DNA of 64,000 bases, taken from Nemertoderma westbladi (taxonomy: Eukaryota > Xenacoelomorpha > Nemertodermatida > Nemertodermatidae). This document shows, piece by piece, positions 18,477 through 26,747 of this stretch (its first letter is position 1; each line of letters starts with the position of its first letter). The stretch covers positions 1-64,000 of the forward strand of contig JAUCBJ010007129.1 of assembly GCA_032718475.1 (NCBI GenBank). The letters are read 5' to 3'. Under the pieces are notes generated by a model, which made no database searches, had not been told where the DNA came from, and saw only the letters and a list, made by a program, of their open reading frames with translations. The translations under genes and the position numbers were made by a program.

Positions 18477-19957
18477 GAATGTCCCTCAATAGTGAGTTGA
18501 TGGATGGACCGAACATGAATAATTATCTTATGGGGGTGATTATGCGCTTCCGTCAGCGCCAAGTAGCCTTTACTTGCGACGTTGAAGCGATGTTTCACCA
18601 AGTAAAAGCGTTAGAGCGAGACAGAGACAGTTTGCGGTTTCTCTGGTATCCGGAAGGGGACTTAAGTCTACCACCAGCGACTTACCAAATGCAAGTTCGC
18701 GTTTTCGGTGCCAGAGACAGCCCAAATTGTACGATGTACGCCTTGAAGCAAGCCGCTAGAGATCAGAAACATCTGTATGACCCAGAGATAATTAGAATTG
18801 TAGAACGTGACTTTTACGTTGATGACGGATTACAGAGTTGCGACACAGTAGAACGTGCTACAACAGTAGCACATCAATTACGGGACTGCTTGGCGGGCGG
18901 AGGTTTTAACCTCACCAAATTCGCCTCAAACAGTGCCGAATTAGTTGACTCATTCGGAACTACTGAGCGTGGAGGTGGTGACATAGACCTAGAGTTCGAA
19001 CCACTACCGACGACTAAGGTGTTGGGGCTCTTTTGGGACCCAAACACAGACAACTTTCGAGTGAAGGTGAGACTGGACAGTCAAGGAAACACACTGACCA
19101 AGAGATCATGCTTGTCAAAATTGAGCCGATTGTTCGATCCGTTAGGATTCATCAGTCCAGTGATACTGCAAGCCCGCATTTATATGCGCAGTATATGGAA
19201 GGATGGACTAACATGGGACGAGCCGATCTCATCAGACCAAGTGGACTTATGGAAAACCTGGGAGGCGGAATTATCTTCACTAGAGGATTATTTCATACCC
19301 AGGGTTTACTTTCCATTACAGAGTACATTTCCTGACAACTTGGAACTACACTGTTTTTCTGACGCCAGTGACAACGGTTTTGGTGTGGCAGCGTATTTGC
19401 GCAGACAAGTAGAATCGGACGAGTTCGATGTTTCGCTCATTACTTCTAAGGCTAAGACCATGCCTACTAAGTATATGACGACACCACGAGCCGAGCTACA
19501 AGCCGCGACCCTGTCAACCACCATCGTGAACCTCATACAGACAGAACTACAGTCGAGTTTACAGATATTTTATTGGACTGACGCGACGTTAGTTTTATTT
19601 TACATAAACAACGACACACTCGAATTCAAGACATTCGTAGCTAACCGTCGCGCGGAAATTCTAGACCGTTCAATAAAAGAGGATTGGCGACATTGTCCCG
19701 GACCACAAAACCCAGCTGATATTGCGTCGCGAGGAATGATGCCTGAGGAATTCTGTAAACCGGAGAACAAAGAGTTTTGGCAACACGGACCCCAGTTCTT
19801 GCAGAAATCGACACAAGATTGGCCTCCGTTGTACGACAACAAGTCCAACACCATTCCTAAGGACGCCGAAATCAAGAAACCAAAAAAGGGGAAGACAAAG
19901 AAAAAGACGACGGCGGCAAAACTCAAGAAAAACCGAAGGCGAAATGGAAAGATATAA
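13022..19957 (+). CDS. pol: Chimeric BEL/Pao protease-RT-gag-protease-RT-RNase H ORF
   Basis: A 2311-codon open frame. The first codon is TTG and lies inside the inserted block, so the true start is unknown; element sequence begins at 13285. Part one (13285-14600) is aspartic protease (ILDSASSHSYV) and the start of RT, then a jump into gag coiled coil, read out of gag frame until about 14750. Part two is a gag core with CCHC knuckles (to 17160) fused in frame to protease (DSAS near 17254), RT (FTCDVEAMF, then FYVDDGL near 18811) and RNase H (CFSDASDNG, PRAELQ, YWTDA). It ends in a lysine-rich tail. Integrase follows in the -1 frame. Confidence 0.8.
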   Translation: MTLCYTLSWLNVQSGHSKLTVAAHLATRSTSCAGVIGGPKTEPGKHQATLRPGLIITSVGLAPGVVERCSPHGCASESSERSPEGHKRALLTTDQLKGFSVIPIKITGTKGSKRIYAILDSASSHSYVDEKIADVVTDLRQGKHVSYTVSSMHGQRAIPVTRVKLDLDSLLPKSQHSERERSLLPFRDLTFAATKDFSNLLGPVPEQSLEDRKYFRHLGVPECPVNYRSVAMLIGTDQFNLHQVWETRPSAVVAGNAYACRTPIGWYTRAPVRTLDVSDEEDDVQSTCSLLTTNSIHSFSHDVNHTTLQSTKHHRRVTSMISHKEQLTHKVSLGLGGKTSQLEIPSTTDDRLASLPTPITSTVPVDIDDDALKIHQLEQAALDKELTEKTIRWLEQDTAEPGSYEPCMSEQEKQSLKIMEDTIRQTEDGHYEVGMLWRSQSPKLINNYPLALRRLHSIRQRLLKDEKAHLQYNTQMETYLTEGYAIRMTNPERVTDQTYYLPHHYVRHPDKPDKVRVVNDCAALFEVRVGHCTTSGSGRVSATNSSGRVRATSGSGRVRAAAAAAESAAAAAAASELERQRLASEARTEMKKRQIKAQSAIRQAEFEAQQQQTEQREKEVKLRFELEKKARELANAKEDLDLQARDRSMRSRDGHDLDQIEVRHRQIQERKKEGSVGAPGRERQLVKDLCQRFPQVTHMFAPVTTKEPVSIAGSSDISPIHGATEHRFVIPGEFTPPRATSSPIPKVKVSNPPITDRSSLLTGPALLTTKQVSPPSTPKPVTHYAYPMTFRPTRPLDSNAVIRPPFNQFTSQSTTSRKTCEPTEQRKRDDVPKRTVRISTTQRTRARRPPYPDDSSTSSESDYPKREVFRTGAADEYKRERSDNSFADNPPQNTPTQKALQPTDAISTQQFADILRPVVNKLAQIEERLEEVQTDSSRNSEFEHNRHPKEPQRPVPSNPISYQGKAPRRDINQCTNQGRETLNVAEEIAKFAARQGLPVQQPPKFSGSSKHWHTFVDYIESQIAVCAFTSREKFNYLLQTLSGEPKRLAETFVGVPDAFELAYDRLTSIYGGTVSMARSVIEELCKGGAITKPVDLLKLADEIKNAITTLRSIGQLDYGNTPTVLLKIIGRLHHRLRREWRKVEYQREERGGFLKLEDVYLLISREAVVETRSNYTDQHIVAEGITLPSSNRQKPQTTSTKTATYATPTESRQFSDGNRVSAPIGTKQTRQQLSIDFNGCQYCEHLGKRYIGHKLRGCRQFRELNSEERRLQIRPLDSCWRCTRHGHVRKDCPNTDTCPSCGRNHDGLLHTDSHTPTKRFAREHPEAAARCDAAYRKRESKTTPTFVTHIEDCFSEQSGSSDEESEDDDEYPNGDEQPSIALLTTDQLKGFSVIPIKVTGTKGSKRIYAILDSASSHSYVDEKIADVVTDLRQGKHVSYTVSSMHGQRAIPVTRVKLDLDSLLPKSQHSERERSLLPFRDLTFAATKDFSNLLGPVPEQSLEDRKYFRHLGVPECPVNYRSVAMLIGTDQFNLHQVWETRPSAVVAGNAYACRTPIGWYTRAPVRTLDVSDEEDDVQSTCSLLTTNSIHSFSHDVNHTTLQSTKHHRRVTSMISHKEQLTHKVSLELGEKTNQLEIPSTTDDRLASLPTPITSTVPVDIDDDALKIHQLEQAALDKELTEKTIRWLEQDTAEPGSYEPCMSEQEKQSLKIMEDTIRQTEDGHYEVGMLWRSQSPKLINNYPLALRRLHSIRQRLLKDEKAHLQYNTQMETYLTEGYAIRMTNPERVTDQTYYLPHHYVRHPDKPDKVRVVNDCAALFEGMSLNSELMDGPNMNNYLMGVIMRFRQRQVAFTCDVEAMFHQVKALERDRDSLRFLWYPEGDLSLPPATYQMQVRVFGARDSPNCTMYALKQAARDQKHLYDPEIIRIVERDFYVDDGLQSCDTVERATTVAHQLRDCLAGGGFNLTKFASNSAELVDSFGTTERGGGDIDLEFEPLPTTKVLGLFWDPNTDNFRVKVRLDSQGNTLTKRSCLSKLSRLFDPLGFISPVILQARIYMRSIWKDGLTWDEPISSDQVDLWKTWEAELSSLEDYFIPRVYFPLQSTFPDNLELHCFSDASDNGFGVAAYLRRQVESDEFDVSLITSKAKTMPTKYMTTPRAELQAATLSTTIVNLIQTELQSSLQIFYWTDATLVLFYINNDTLEFKTFVANRRAEILDRSIKEDWRHCPGPQNPADIASRGMMPEEFCKPENKEFWQHGPQFLQKSTQDWPPLYDNKSNTIPKDAEIKKPKKGKTKKKTTAAKLKKNRRRNGKI
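19882..19888 (+). promoter_or_regulatory. Candidate -1 frameshift heptamer A AAA AAG
   Basis: In the RNase H frame the codons read ccA AAA AAG GGG, the classical X XXY YYZ slippery form. The -1 frame from 19888 is open through the repeat-rich linker and the integrase to 21630. Programmed frameshifting inside pol would be unusual, and copy B has no shift here, so a plain one-base indel in an A6G4 run is the main alternative. Confidence 0.4.
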
Positions 19958-21630
19958 CTTCAAAGGTCAAGAGAGGAAGACTTGCGAGCCTTTCTACACC
20001 AGACATATCGCCAGACGGTCAACCAGACACGTTACCAGACGGTCAACCAGACACGTTACCAGACGGTCAACCAGACATTCTACCAGACGCTAGTAACGTA
20101 CTGACAAACAGTAAAGCCGCAGTTTCCCTATTGGAGCGGCATTCTATTGACAAACAACCAGATACGTTACCAGACGTATCGCCAGACACATTACTAGACA
20201 GTCGACTAGACATTTTGTCAGAAACATCACAAAATGTTCTACCGGACATTAGTAATGTACCGACTAACAATAAAGCCGCAGTTTCCCTATTGGAGCGGCC
20301 TTGTATTGACAAACTACCAATTTTGACACACTTGAGCGACCATAAGCACGGTGAAACCTCATGTATTACAGATGTGGGTAGTACCTACGCTAATGTAAAT
20401 ACAGGTGTTACTTTGCGCTCAAGAGACATACCGAACTTGCAACCTATGATGAGACCTGGGATTAATGTCGGCAGGAAAATAAGTTTACCGAAACCTGCTG
20501 ACCCCATAGAGTTCAAACCACCATTAACGATCGACTTACAAAGTACCGACAATCAAGGTAAGAGGACAAAAGGGGACAAATTACTTGTAGACCCGGACGG
20601 ATCAACAGTCAACAAGGGAATACTTACCGGCGGACCCGTGGGCCCTTCTAGTAATTCAAAACCTTCCAAGTTCTCCATTGACTTACCTGATGACGTCACA
20701 AATACTTACGTCGACCGTATCGTAAACTTAACAGATTCTTGGTCAAACGCTTGCCGAAAATTAGCGTGGATTGTACGTTTTGTACAATACGTTAAAGGCA
20801 AACGCGACTTTACACGTCGACTTACATTGGCTGAGATTGACAGGTGTGAAATTAAATTAATTCGCCATTACCAACTGCGATATTTCGCGCGCGAATTCAC
20901 ATCTATAAATCAAGGTCAACCAATCAAGTCGTCACCGATACTGAGTTGGAGTCCGATTATTTATAATGGCTTGATTTGTCATAAATCTCGGCTTCAAAAC
21001 ATTGACTTTAACACAAACTTTAGATACCCAATAATAATACCGCAACATCACGAACTACAACGTGCAATGATACTGGACGCACATTTACATCTGAAACACG
21101 CTGGAAGACACCACTGTCTTTCCTACTTACGTACTAGATTTGTATTAATTAGACCCAGTAAAGCATTAAGTTCAGTGACACGTACGTGTATTATTTGTAA
21201 AAAGGTACATTCTAGAATAGGTACCCAAGAAATGAGTGAACTACCACAAGCACGACTTCAAGCATTCAGACCACCTTTTACAGAGACTGGAATTGATTGC
21301 TTTGGTCCCATACATACGAAACGTGGACGTATACTAGTAAAACGCTGGGGACTGATTTTCACATGTATGTCCAGTAGGGCAGTTCACATTGAACGTGTGA
21401 TGGATCTTTCCACCAACGCGTTTATACTAGCACTGCGGCGATTTATCGCTAGACGCGGACTAGTAAAATGCTTGTACTCAGACCAAGGGACAAACTTTGT
21501 TGGTGCTCGGAATGAGATTGCTAGAGCCTTTAAGAAATTAGATCATGATCAAATCTCGAACGAACTACAACCTCACAAGATTGTTTGGAAGTTTAATCCT
21601 CCAGATAGTCCTTGGAGAGTCCGGCTTTAA
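19888..21630 (+). pseudogene. BEL/Pao integrase, truncated before the catalytic Glu
   Basis: In the -1 frame relative to RNase H. An N-terminal linker (to about 20650) contains two tandem repeat arrays. The integrase has an HHCC zinc motif (HLHLKHAGRHH to CIICKK), the first catalytic Asp in GIDCFGP (near 21295) and the second in SDQGTNFVG (near 21480). The frame ends at a TAA just after NPPDSPW, so the third acidic residue of the DD35E triad is missing. Copy B keeps this region (GGSWERLIRS). Strand transfer would not be expected from this copy. Confidence 0.8.
20008..20318 (+). repeat. Tandem repeats in the RNase H-integrase linker
   Basis: A 24-bp unit CAGACGGTCAACCAGACACG plus TTAC is repeated about three times from 20008 to 20080. 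A longer unit with AAAGCCGCAGTTTCCCTATT occurs at about 20074-20165 and 20234-20318. All keep the -1 frame open, giving PDTLPDGQ-type and KAAVSLLER-type peptide repeats. They probably form a disordered linker. Confidence 0.7.
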
Positions 21631-21668
21631 CACCGGCACACCTGCTTATGCAGGCACCGACGACATGA

Positions 21669-22052
21669 ACGCCGATTTCTATTCCAATAGAAAGCGACAG
21701 TTACGGTAGAAAAGCGTGGAAAATCACGCAACTACTGGCTAACAAATTCTGGGAAATATGGCAAAACCATTATTTGCCCTCTATTTCTGCCAGAACAAAC
21801 TGGTACAATAACACCCGCGCATTAAAGCCGGGAGATCACGTGCTGTTGGCAGAAGTGAATCTAAAAAGACGCTTCTGGATAACAGGTGTCATTTTAGCCA
21901 CACATCCATCTATGGATGGAGTGACAAGAACTGTGACGGTACGAACAATTGACGGTCGTACAGTAGACAGACCGACTCAACGTCTCGTACTTCTTGAAGA
22001 GACTCGTAACGAGTCTGGAGACTACAAATCTCCACCTAATACTAGTAAATAA
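21669..22052 (+). pseudogene. Integrase C-terminal (DUF5641-like) fragment
   Basis: This frame resumes after the integrase break, with RKAWKITQLLANKFWEIW, then ARTNWYNNTRALKPGDHVLL and RRFWITGVI. That is the post-integrase domain of BEL/Pao pol (DUF5641). The matching part of copy B is in one frame with its integrase. Roughly 90-110 codons between about 21616 and 21669 are missing by comparison with B, so this is one gene broken by deletion. Confidence 0.75.
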
Positions 22053-22711
22053 TTAGGAGTTTACAAATAGATTTCCACGTACCTGTACACCGTAGTAAGG
22101 ACAGCGGTAGAATTCCATTGTCTTTATATGTGAACATTGAGGGTAGTACCCTTATGTGTCACATAGGAGCGGGATTTGTAGGTATAAGAAATGGAATTCT
22201 ACTTGGAACTCACAATATTGAGACATTTTCGAAATTTTAGACAATCCATTTGGATTTGAAAAATTTTTAAAATTTTCTCCAGTGAATAGATTTCAGGGTA
22301 CAGTCGGGTGGAACTTAAAATTAGAGAAACAAGAGAGGAAGACTTGCGAGCCTTTCTTAAAATTTTAATTAAATTTTACACGGTCTTGTTTCAATAAGTT
22401 ACGACAAAATAGACTCCCCTATATTTATTACTAATTCTTGACTGCTTATTTTCTGATAATAGTTTGGGATCAAAAAGTGAGTATTTTAGACTCACGGCCA
22501 GTTTAGCCCAAATTCGTTTTTATTTCGGCAAAAAATTTTAGATAAGAAGCAGCGTGTCATTAAAGAAACCCTAGATCTTAGGCTATGGGTAGGAGGTTAG
22601 AGCGTTGTCGAGCCCAAAGGGCAGACGAAACTCTCACGTCTCCTCACAACTAACTACAAACTCTGTTGTATTCCCTCTAGTAGTAATGATTATGTAACTA
22701 CACCTCTAATT
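22053..22711 (+). other. Spacer between pol and ORF3 in element 1
   Basis: AT-rich and non-coding. It holds one copy of the 17-nt motif at 22337-22353, followed by CTTTCTTAAAATTTTAATT. A splice acceptor for an ORF3 mRNA would be expected around here but cannot be fixed from sequence alone. Confidence 0.45.
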
Positions 22712-25700
22712 ATGGAGAAAGGGACACAAGGAGAGCCGAGATGGGGATATGATATCCAAGAGGAGGCAGCAGCGCCATTCGAAAGATTTGGAGCCAAGGA
22801 TTATACTATATTTGGTATAAAAGAATTATCGGAAAGTACAGCGAAACTCGCGAGAACTAAATATGACTCGAATGTATTAAAGAGAAGGCAAAACGCATTA
22901 AACGAAAGAATCGAAAGTTTGCGCCAAACCTTCAACGAACTTTACCCGTACGATGCTTTGTGTGATACGGGAGACATTAGCGAAGACCCCGATACTGAAA
23001 TTAGTCGTTTGTATCATACCATGCAATACCTAAAGGCGCACGAACCTATGCCCGCGGTACGCGATGAATTCGATGGAATGCATCTTTACAGACGAACTCG
23101 AGGGGACGATAGAGAAACCAAGGAAGCATTTTCAGTTTATAAACTTTATTATCAATGCGGTTCTTGTATGCGCGAACAACGAAATGCGATTCCGATGCGT
23201 TTGAATAAGGAAAATCCCGAACCGATATTGGCGAGGTGTTCGAATCATCAACAACTACGCTACCAGGAAGGAGGGTATCCTTTATCGAATCCATATCATT
23301 CATTTGCTATGACCGGACCAAAGGCGGGAGAAACTGTCATTTACCCACCTAAGGTTGTTGAACCCGATGTATTTGAACTTACGCTGGACGAGGCGAATCA
23401 GTCAACCCGCGAAAAGAAAGAAGCTCTTAGCCTATACAGGGCCTACAAGGCTTTCGAGAAAGGTGAGATGGAAGAATGGGGTGGAAGACTCGCGAGCCTA
23501 CCTTGCCATTGGACGTCACACGATCAAACTTCAGCTAAGGAGATGACACCGGAAGTTTTCGAGAGCATAAACTTTGCTCAAAACGTTATTCAGAGACTAC
23601 AGATTGCATCCCCGGAGAGGCCAAGAGAAATGCAACCGTATAGTACTTCAGCTACGAAACCATTGAGTACGACACTCAATTTCCCTATTAGTATACCAGT
23701 CCGACAGGATACGACGTACGAAATACCCATCGTGGATCATCCAGAAATCATTTCAAACTTGGAGTTTCTTCCTGCAGTTGTTTTCAGCGATATGAGTAAG
23801 ATATATGATTTACGTAGACATATTACTCAAAAGGTCGTGAACAACGTTCCACCTCATATCCAAGATTTTAAGGAACTGGATAGAGCTGGTGCCGACATAG
23901 CTCCGAGTAATCTGAAAGGATACCTAACCAAGACGATTCGTTTATGGATTGGAATCGGAACCTTCGAGTCGGATACAGATATTGCCGCAGATTGGCGAGG
24001 TAAGGTTATTCGTTTCGATGAGGATAAGGATATAGAGAAGATTTGGCAACCTTCGGAAGAATTGTTGGATGAATGGACTAGGACGTTTAGATCGTTTCAG
24101 GAAAACGGTTATATGTTTTACGATAACGAGGGCGGCAGTCATCAGCAGAGTTTGACTTCTAAGACTATACAGATTAGAGCGGCGGACGGAGTCCTGCACG
24201 TTTTCAGTAGACAGAGGAGCGACAAACGAATGCCGATACCTCCAGCGAATACAAAGCGACACCATCTTATCACCGATATAGTAAAGAAGATGGACCAAGC
24301 TTGTAATATTGACGCTAGAATGCTACCAAAGATGGTAAGAAACATGATTTTAGATAAAACTGTTGTAAAGGTTGGATCAGGAGTAAGGGAGGATTTAATT
24401 AGCGACTTCGCCGGCATGACGGACAGCGATGACCGACTACCGACACCATACGTCGACACTCGACCTCTTATTCTGTGGTCTATAGAACAGGGATATTTTC
24501 GTGAGTATAATACTCAGAAGACTGGAACTGGATACATTTCCTACCTGTTATTCAATTGGGATTATAAGGAAGGTAAAAGAAACAAGTATATTGAAACTTA
24601 TGGAGAAGGTGATACTCCAGATATGAGTGAGTTTGAATCACAGCTTAAATGGAGAGGATGCGTGTATTGGGCTATTACGTCACCTCCAAGAGCGGTCTTA
24701 CAATATTATTTAGCAATAGAGTCGTCAGTGAATGTTTGCCTAATCGCCGACATTGTGTCTCGGACTCTCAAAGGACATCCACTTTGTCTCGGAGAAGATC
24801 ATACGTTCTACATGGAAGGGAGAATTCGTACCGACGTGTTTAGACGATTCCTTGAACCCTTCTACAACTCCGACGCTCAGTGTAATGCCTTTACTCGAGC
24901 AGGATTTAGTATATTTCGAGACGTGTATCTTCGCTGTGCGGGATCTCTTATCGAAAGACCATCTATGTTTACATTGTTACCCTATGAAGGAGAACGTATC
25001 GTGGAAATTACGGATGAATCACGGCAGACGCGCGCGCCTATCGGTCACCTTGGTGATGAATTCGAAGTAACTACTACGATCGCCGACGATCCTTTAGAGG
25101 AACTTCTTGAGATTGAAAGGAACCTCAGGCTGCCCCACGACAGCGGATTCCGAGTGGTGCGCGAGTATCTGTTACAGATTCACCCAGATAACAAAAACAC
25201 GTGGAATTTTCAGAAAGTCGTTAATCGGATTACGTATGGTGAATTCGATCGTTTCCGAACTGAAAAGCGGAACAAGGGAGCTTGGTTAACCGTCGCATGG
25301 GCGTACCGAGCCGCGTTTTACCACAAACGTATACGAGCGAGCGTATTCGAGGAAGAGGAGGTCCTAGAGGCGACGAATATATCAGCCACTCCGGTTGCGC
25401 CGTCTGCACGTCACCCTCGGGAGGACGGACAGGGTAGGATCATACGGGTCCAGAAGGTGGGCCAACAATTGAAGAAAATTATTAATGTAGAAGAACGCAA
25501 GGGAGTTGAGCCGACTATTCGAGTTACTCGGGATACGGTATCACTTCCAAGAGAACCGGTAGGAGGATCGGGACATACACCAGCTGATCAACAGGGGGCG
25601 CAAGCTACTCTTGGGTCTGCGTCGTCCGCCTTTCGCGAGTTCCCAGACGTTCTACCAACTGTAGCGACAACTGATCGGTCACGAGGAATTGGTCGAGGTT

Positions 25701-25858
25701 TTGGGATGCCAAATAGACGAATTTGCGAGGAAATAGTCGCACCGTCCCTCAACGTCCCAAGTAAACCAGTGACTCGCCCCATTAGTCCCATATCGCGAGC
25801 AAAGTCACCTGTGCGCAGTTTTCGAGGACGCGGCAGGGCTCGATCTACTAAGCGATAA
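22712..25858 (+). CDS. ORF3: large uncharacterised protein of BEL/Pao element 1
   Basis: An intact 1048-codon ORF with a clear ATG, placed after integrase. I recognise no known domain, signal peptide or membrane segment. It aligns by eye with ORF3 of copy B in the same order: RLYHTMQYL (near residue 99), a C-x2-C...C-x2-H motif (Cys 149, 152, 176; His 179), FYDNEGG (near 470), MLPKMV (537), YVDTRP (near 580), LIADIVSRTLKGHPL (677), FRRFLEPF (710), AGFSIFRDV (730), and a later FRVVREYLLQIHP block. The C-terminus is basic and RG-rich. This suggests a nucleic-acid-binding structural or accessory protein, by inference. Copy B has extra cysteine motifs not seen here. Confidence 0.75.
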   Translation: MEKGTQGEPRWGYDIQEEAAAPFERFGAKDYTIFGIKELSESTAKLARTKYDSNVLKRRQNALNERIESLRQTFNELYPYDALCDTGDISEDPDTEISRLYHTMQYLKAHEPMPAVRDEFDGMHLYRRTRGDDRETKEAFSVYKLYYQCGSCMREQRNAIPMRLNKENPEPILARCSNHQQLRYQEGGYPLSNPYHSFAMTGPKAGETVIYPPKVVEPDVFELTLDEANQSTREKKEALSLYRAYKAFEKGEMEEWGGRLASLPCHWTSHDQTSAKEMTPEVFESINFAQNVIQRLQIASPERPREMQPYSTSATKPLSTTLNFPISIPVRQDTTYEIPIVDHPEIISNLEFLPAVVFSDMSKIYDLRRHITQKVVNNVPPHIQDFKELDRAGADIAPSNLKGYLTKTIRLWIGIGTFESDTDIAADWRGKVIRFDEDKDIEKIWQPSEELLDEWTRTFRSFQENGYMFYDNEGGSHQQSLTSKTIQIRAADGVLHVFSRQRSDKRMPIPPANTKRHHLITDIVKKMDQACNIDARMLPKMVRNMILDKTVVKVGSGVREDLISDFAGMTDSDDRLPTPYVDTRPLILWSIEQGYFREYNTQKTGTGYISYLLFNWDYKEGKRNKYIETYGEGDTPDMSEFESQLKWRGCVYWAITSPPRAVLQYYLAIESSVNVCLIADIVSRTLKGHPLCLGEDHTFYMEGRIRTDVFRRFLEPFYNSDAQCNAFTRAGFSIFRDVYLRCAGSLIERPSMFTLLPYEGERIVEITDESRQTRAPIGHLGDEFEVTTTIADDPLEELLEIERNLRLPHDSGFRVVREYLLQIHPDNKNTWNFQKVVNRITYGEFDRFRTEKRNKGAWLTVAWAYRAAFYHKRIRASVFEEEEVLEATNISATPVAPSARHPREDGQGRIIRVQKVGQQLKKIINVEERKGVEPTIRVTRDTVSLPREPVGGSGHTPADQQGAQATLGSASSAFREFPDVLPTVATTDRSRGIGRGFGMPNRRICEEIVAPSLNVPSKPVTRPISPISRAKSPVRSFRGRGRARSTKR

Positions 25859-26747
25859 AAGGGAGGGCAAGGGTGGACGGAAGACTCGTGGGCCTTTCTT
25901 ATGATTTGTGATTTATTTTGAATTATATGTTTTATATTTAGAAAATTTAGTAAACTTATATTTTATATTTGTGTTTATTTCGAACTTATGCAATTTGTAT
26001 TGTTCCGAATTTATGAAATTTAGAAAGTTTATATTTAGAAGGAACTTATATTTGAAAGATTTATGTTTCATATTTGAGATGCAAAGGTTTATATTATTCT
26101 AAACTTATGCAGTTTATATTTATATTTAAGTAAAGACTTATATTTAGTAAGATTTATATTTAGTAAGAATTTATATTTTATATTTGTAATTATTCCGAAC
26201 TTATACAATTTATATTATTCCAAACTTATGCAATTTGTATTGTTCCGAATATTATGCAATTTATATTTTATAAGTAGTATTTGTACCTAAAGAGAAAGTT
26301 TTATAGACAGAAAATTTGTGCTCAGAAAGACTCATATTTGTAATTATTCCAAACTTATGCAATCTACATTTAGGTACGAAAGTATTTGTAATTACTTGAA
26401 TTTATGCAATATTTGGGATGCAATAGTAGATGGAAGACTTGCGAGCCTTTCTTATTGTTTTCATTTATTTGTATTTGTAATTGTTTGAATTTATGCAATA
26501 TTTGAGATGCAATAGATTTATATTGGTGAATTTAATTTAGATTTATATTGTACTTACTTAGTAAAGCCTTAAATACGTAAAGTTTGAATTTGTAATTATT
26601 TTGTATCGAATCATTACGTAGAAAGGAAGTATTGTTTGAAACTTAATTGTAAATATGTAAGTACGCCCTAAGTATTCTATAGTTTGATTGATTATTGGTG
26701 AAAACCGTATATTTTATGCACGATAATATCCTGTTTTCATGGAGCGG
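25859..26747 (+). other. AT-rich 3' region of element 1
   Basis: Non-coding, with many short degenerate repeats of TTATGCAATTTATATT type. It holds two copies of the 17-nt motif (25879-25895, 26432-26448). The last bases before the LTR are TTTTCATGGAGCGG; TGGAGCGG is nearly the GGGAGCGG that precedes the 3' LTR in A and B, so it probably acts as the polypurine tract. Confidence 0.55.
26741..26747 (+). promoter_or_regulatory. Polypurine-tract-like GGAGCGG before 3' LTR
   Basis: GGAGCGG abuts the first base of the 3' LTR. The same seven bases abut the 3' LTR in the A/B family (31387-31394 and 47431-47438 on the minus strand), although the LTRs themselves differ. It is short for a polypurine tract. 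Its conserved position supports the LTR boundary chosen here. Confidence 0.5.

Noticed and set aside
24142-24459. Minus-strand ORFs opposite ORF3
   Set aside because: Shadow frames of ORF3 without independent support.
22712-25858. ORF3 as an env-type fusion protein
   Set aside because: No signal peptide, transmembrane segment or furin-like context was visible; cysteine motifs and basic tails point to nucleic-acid binding instead.
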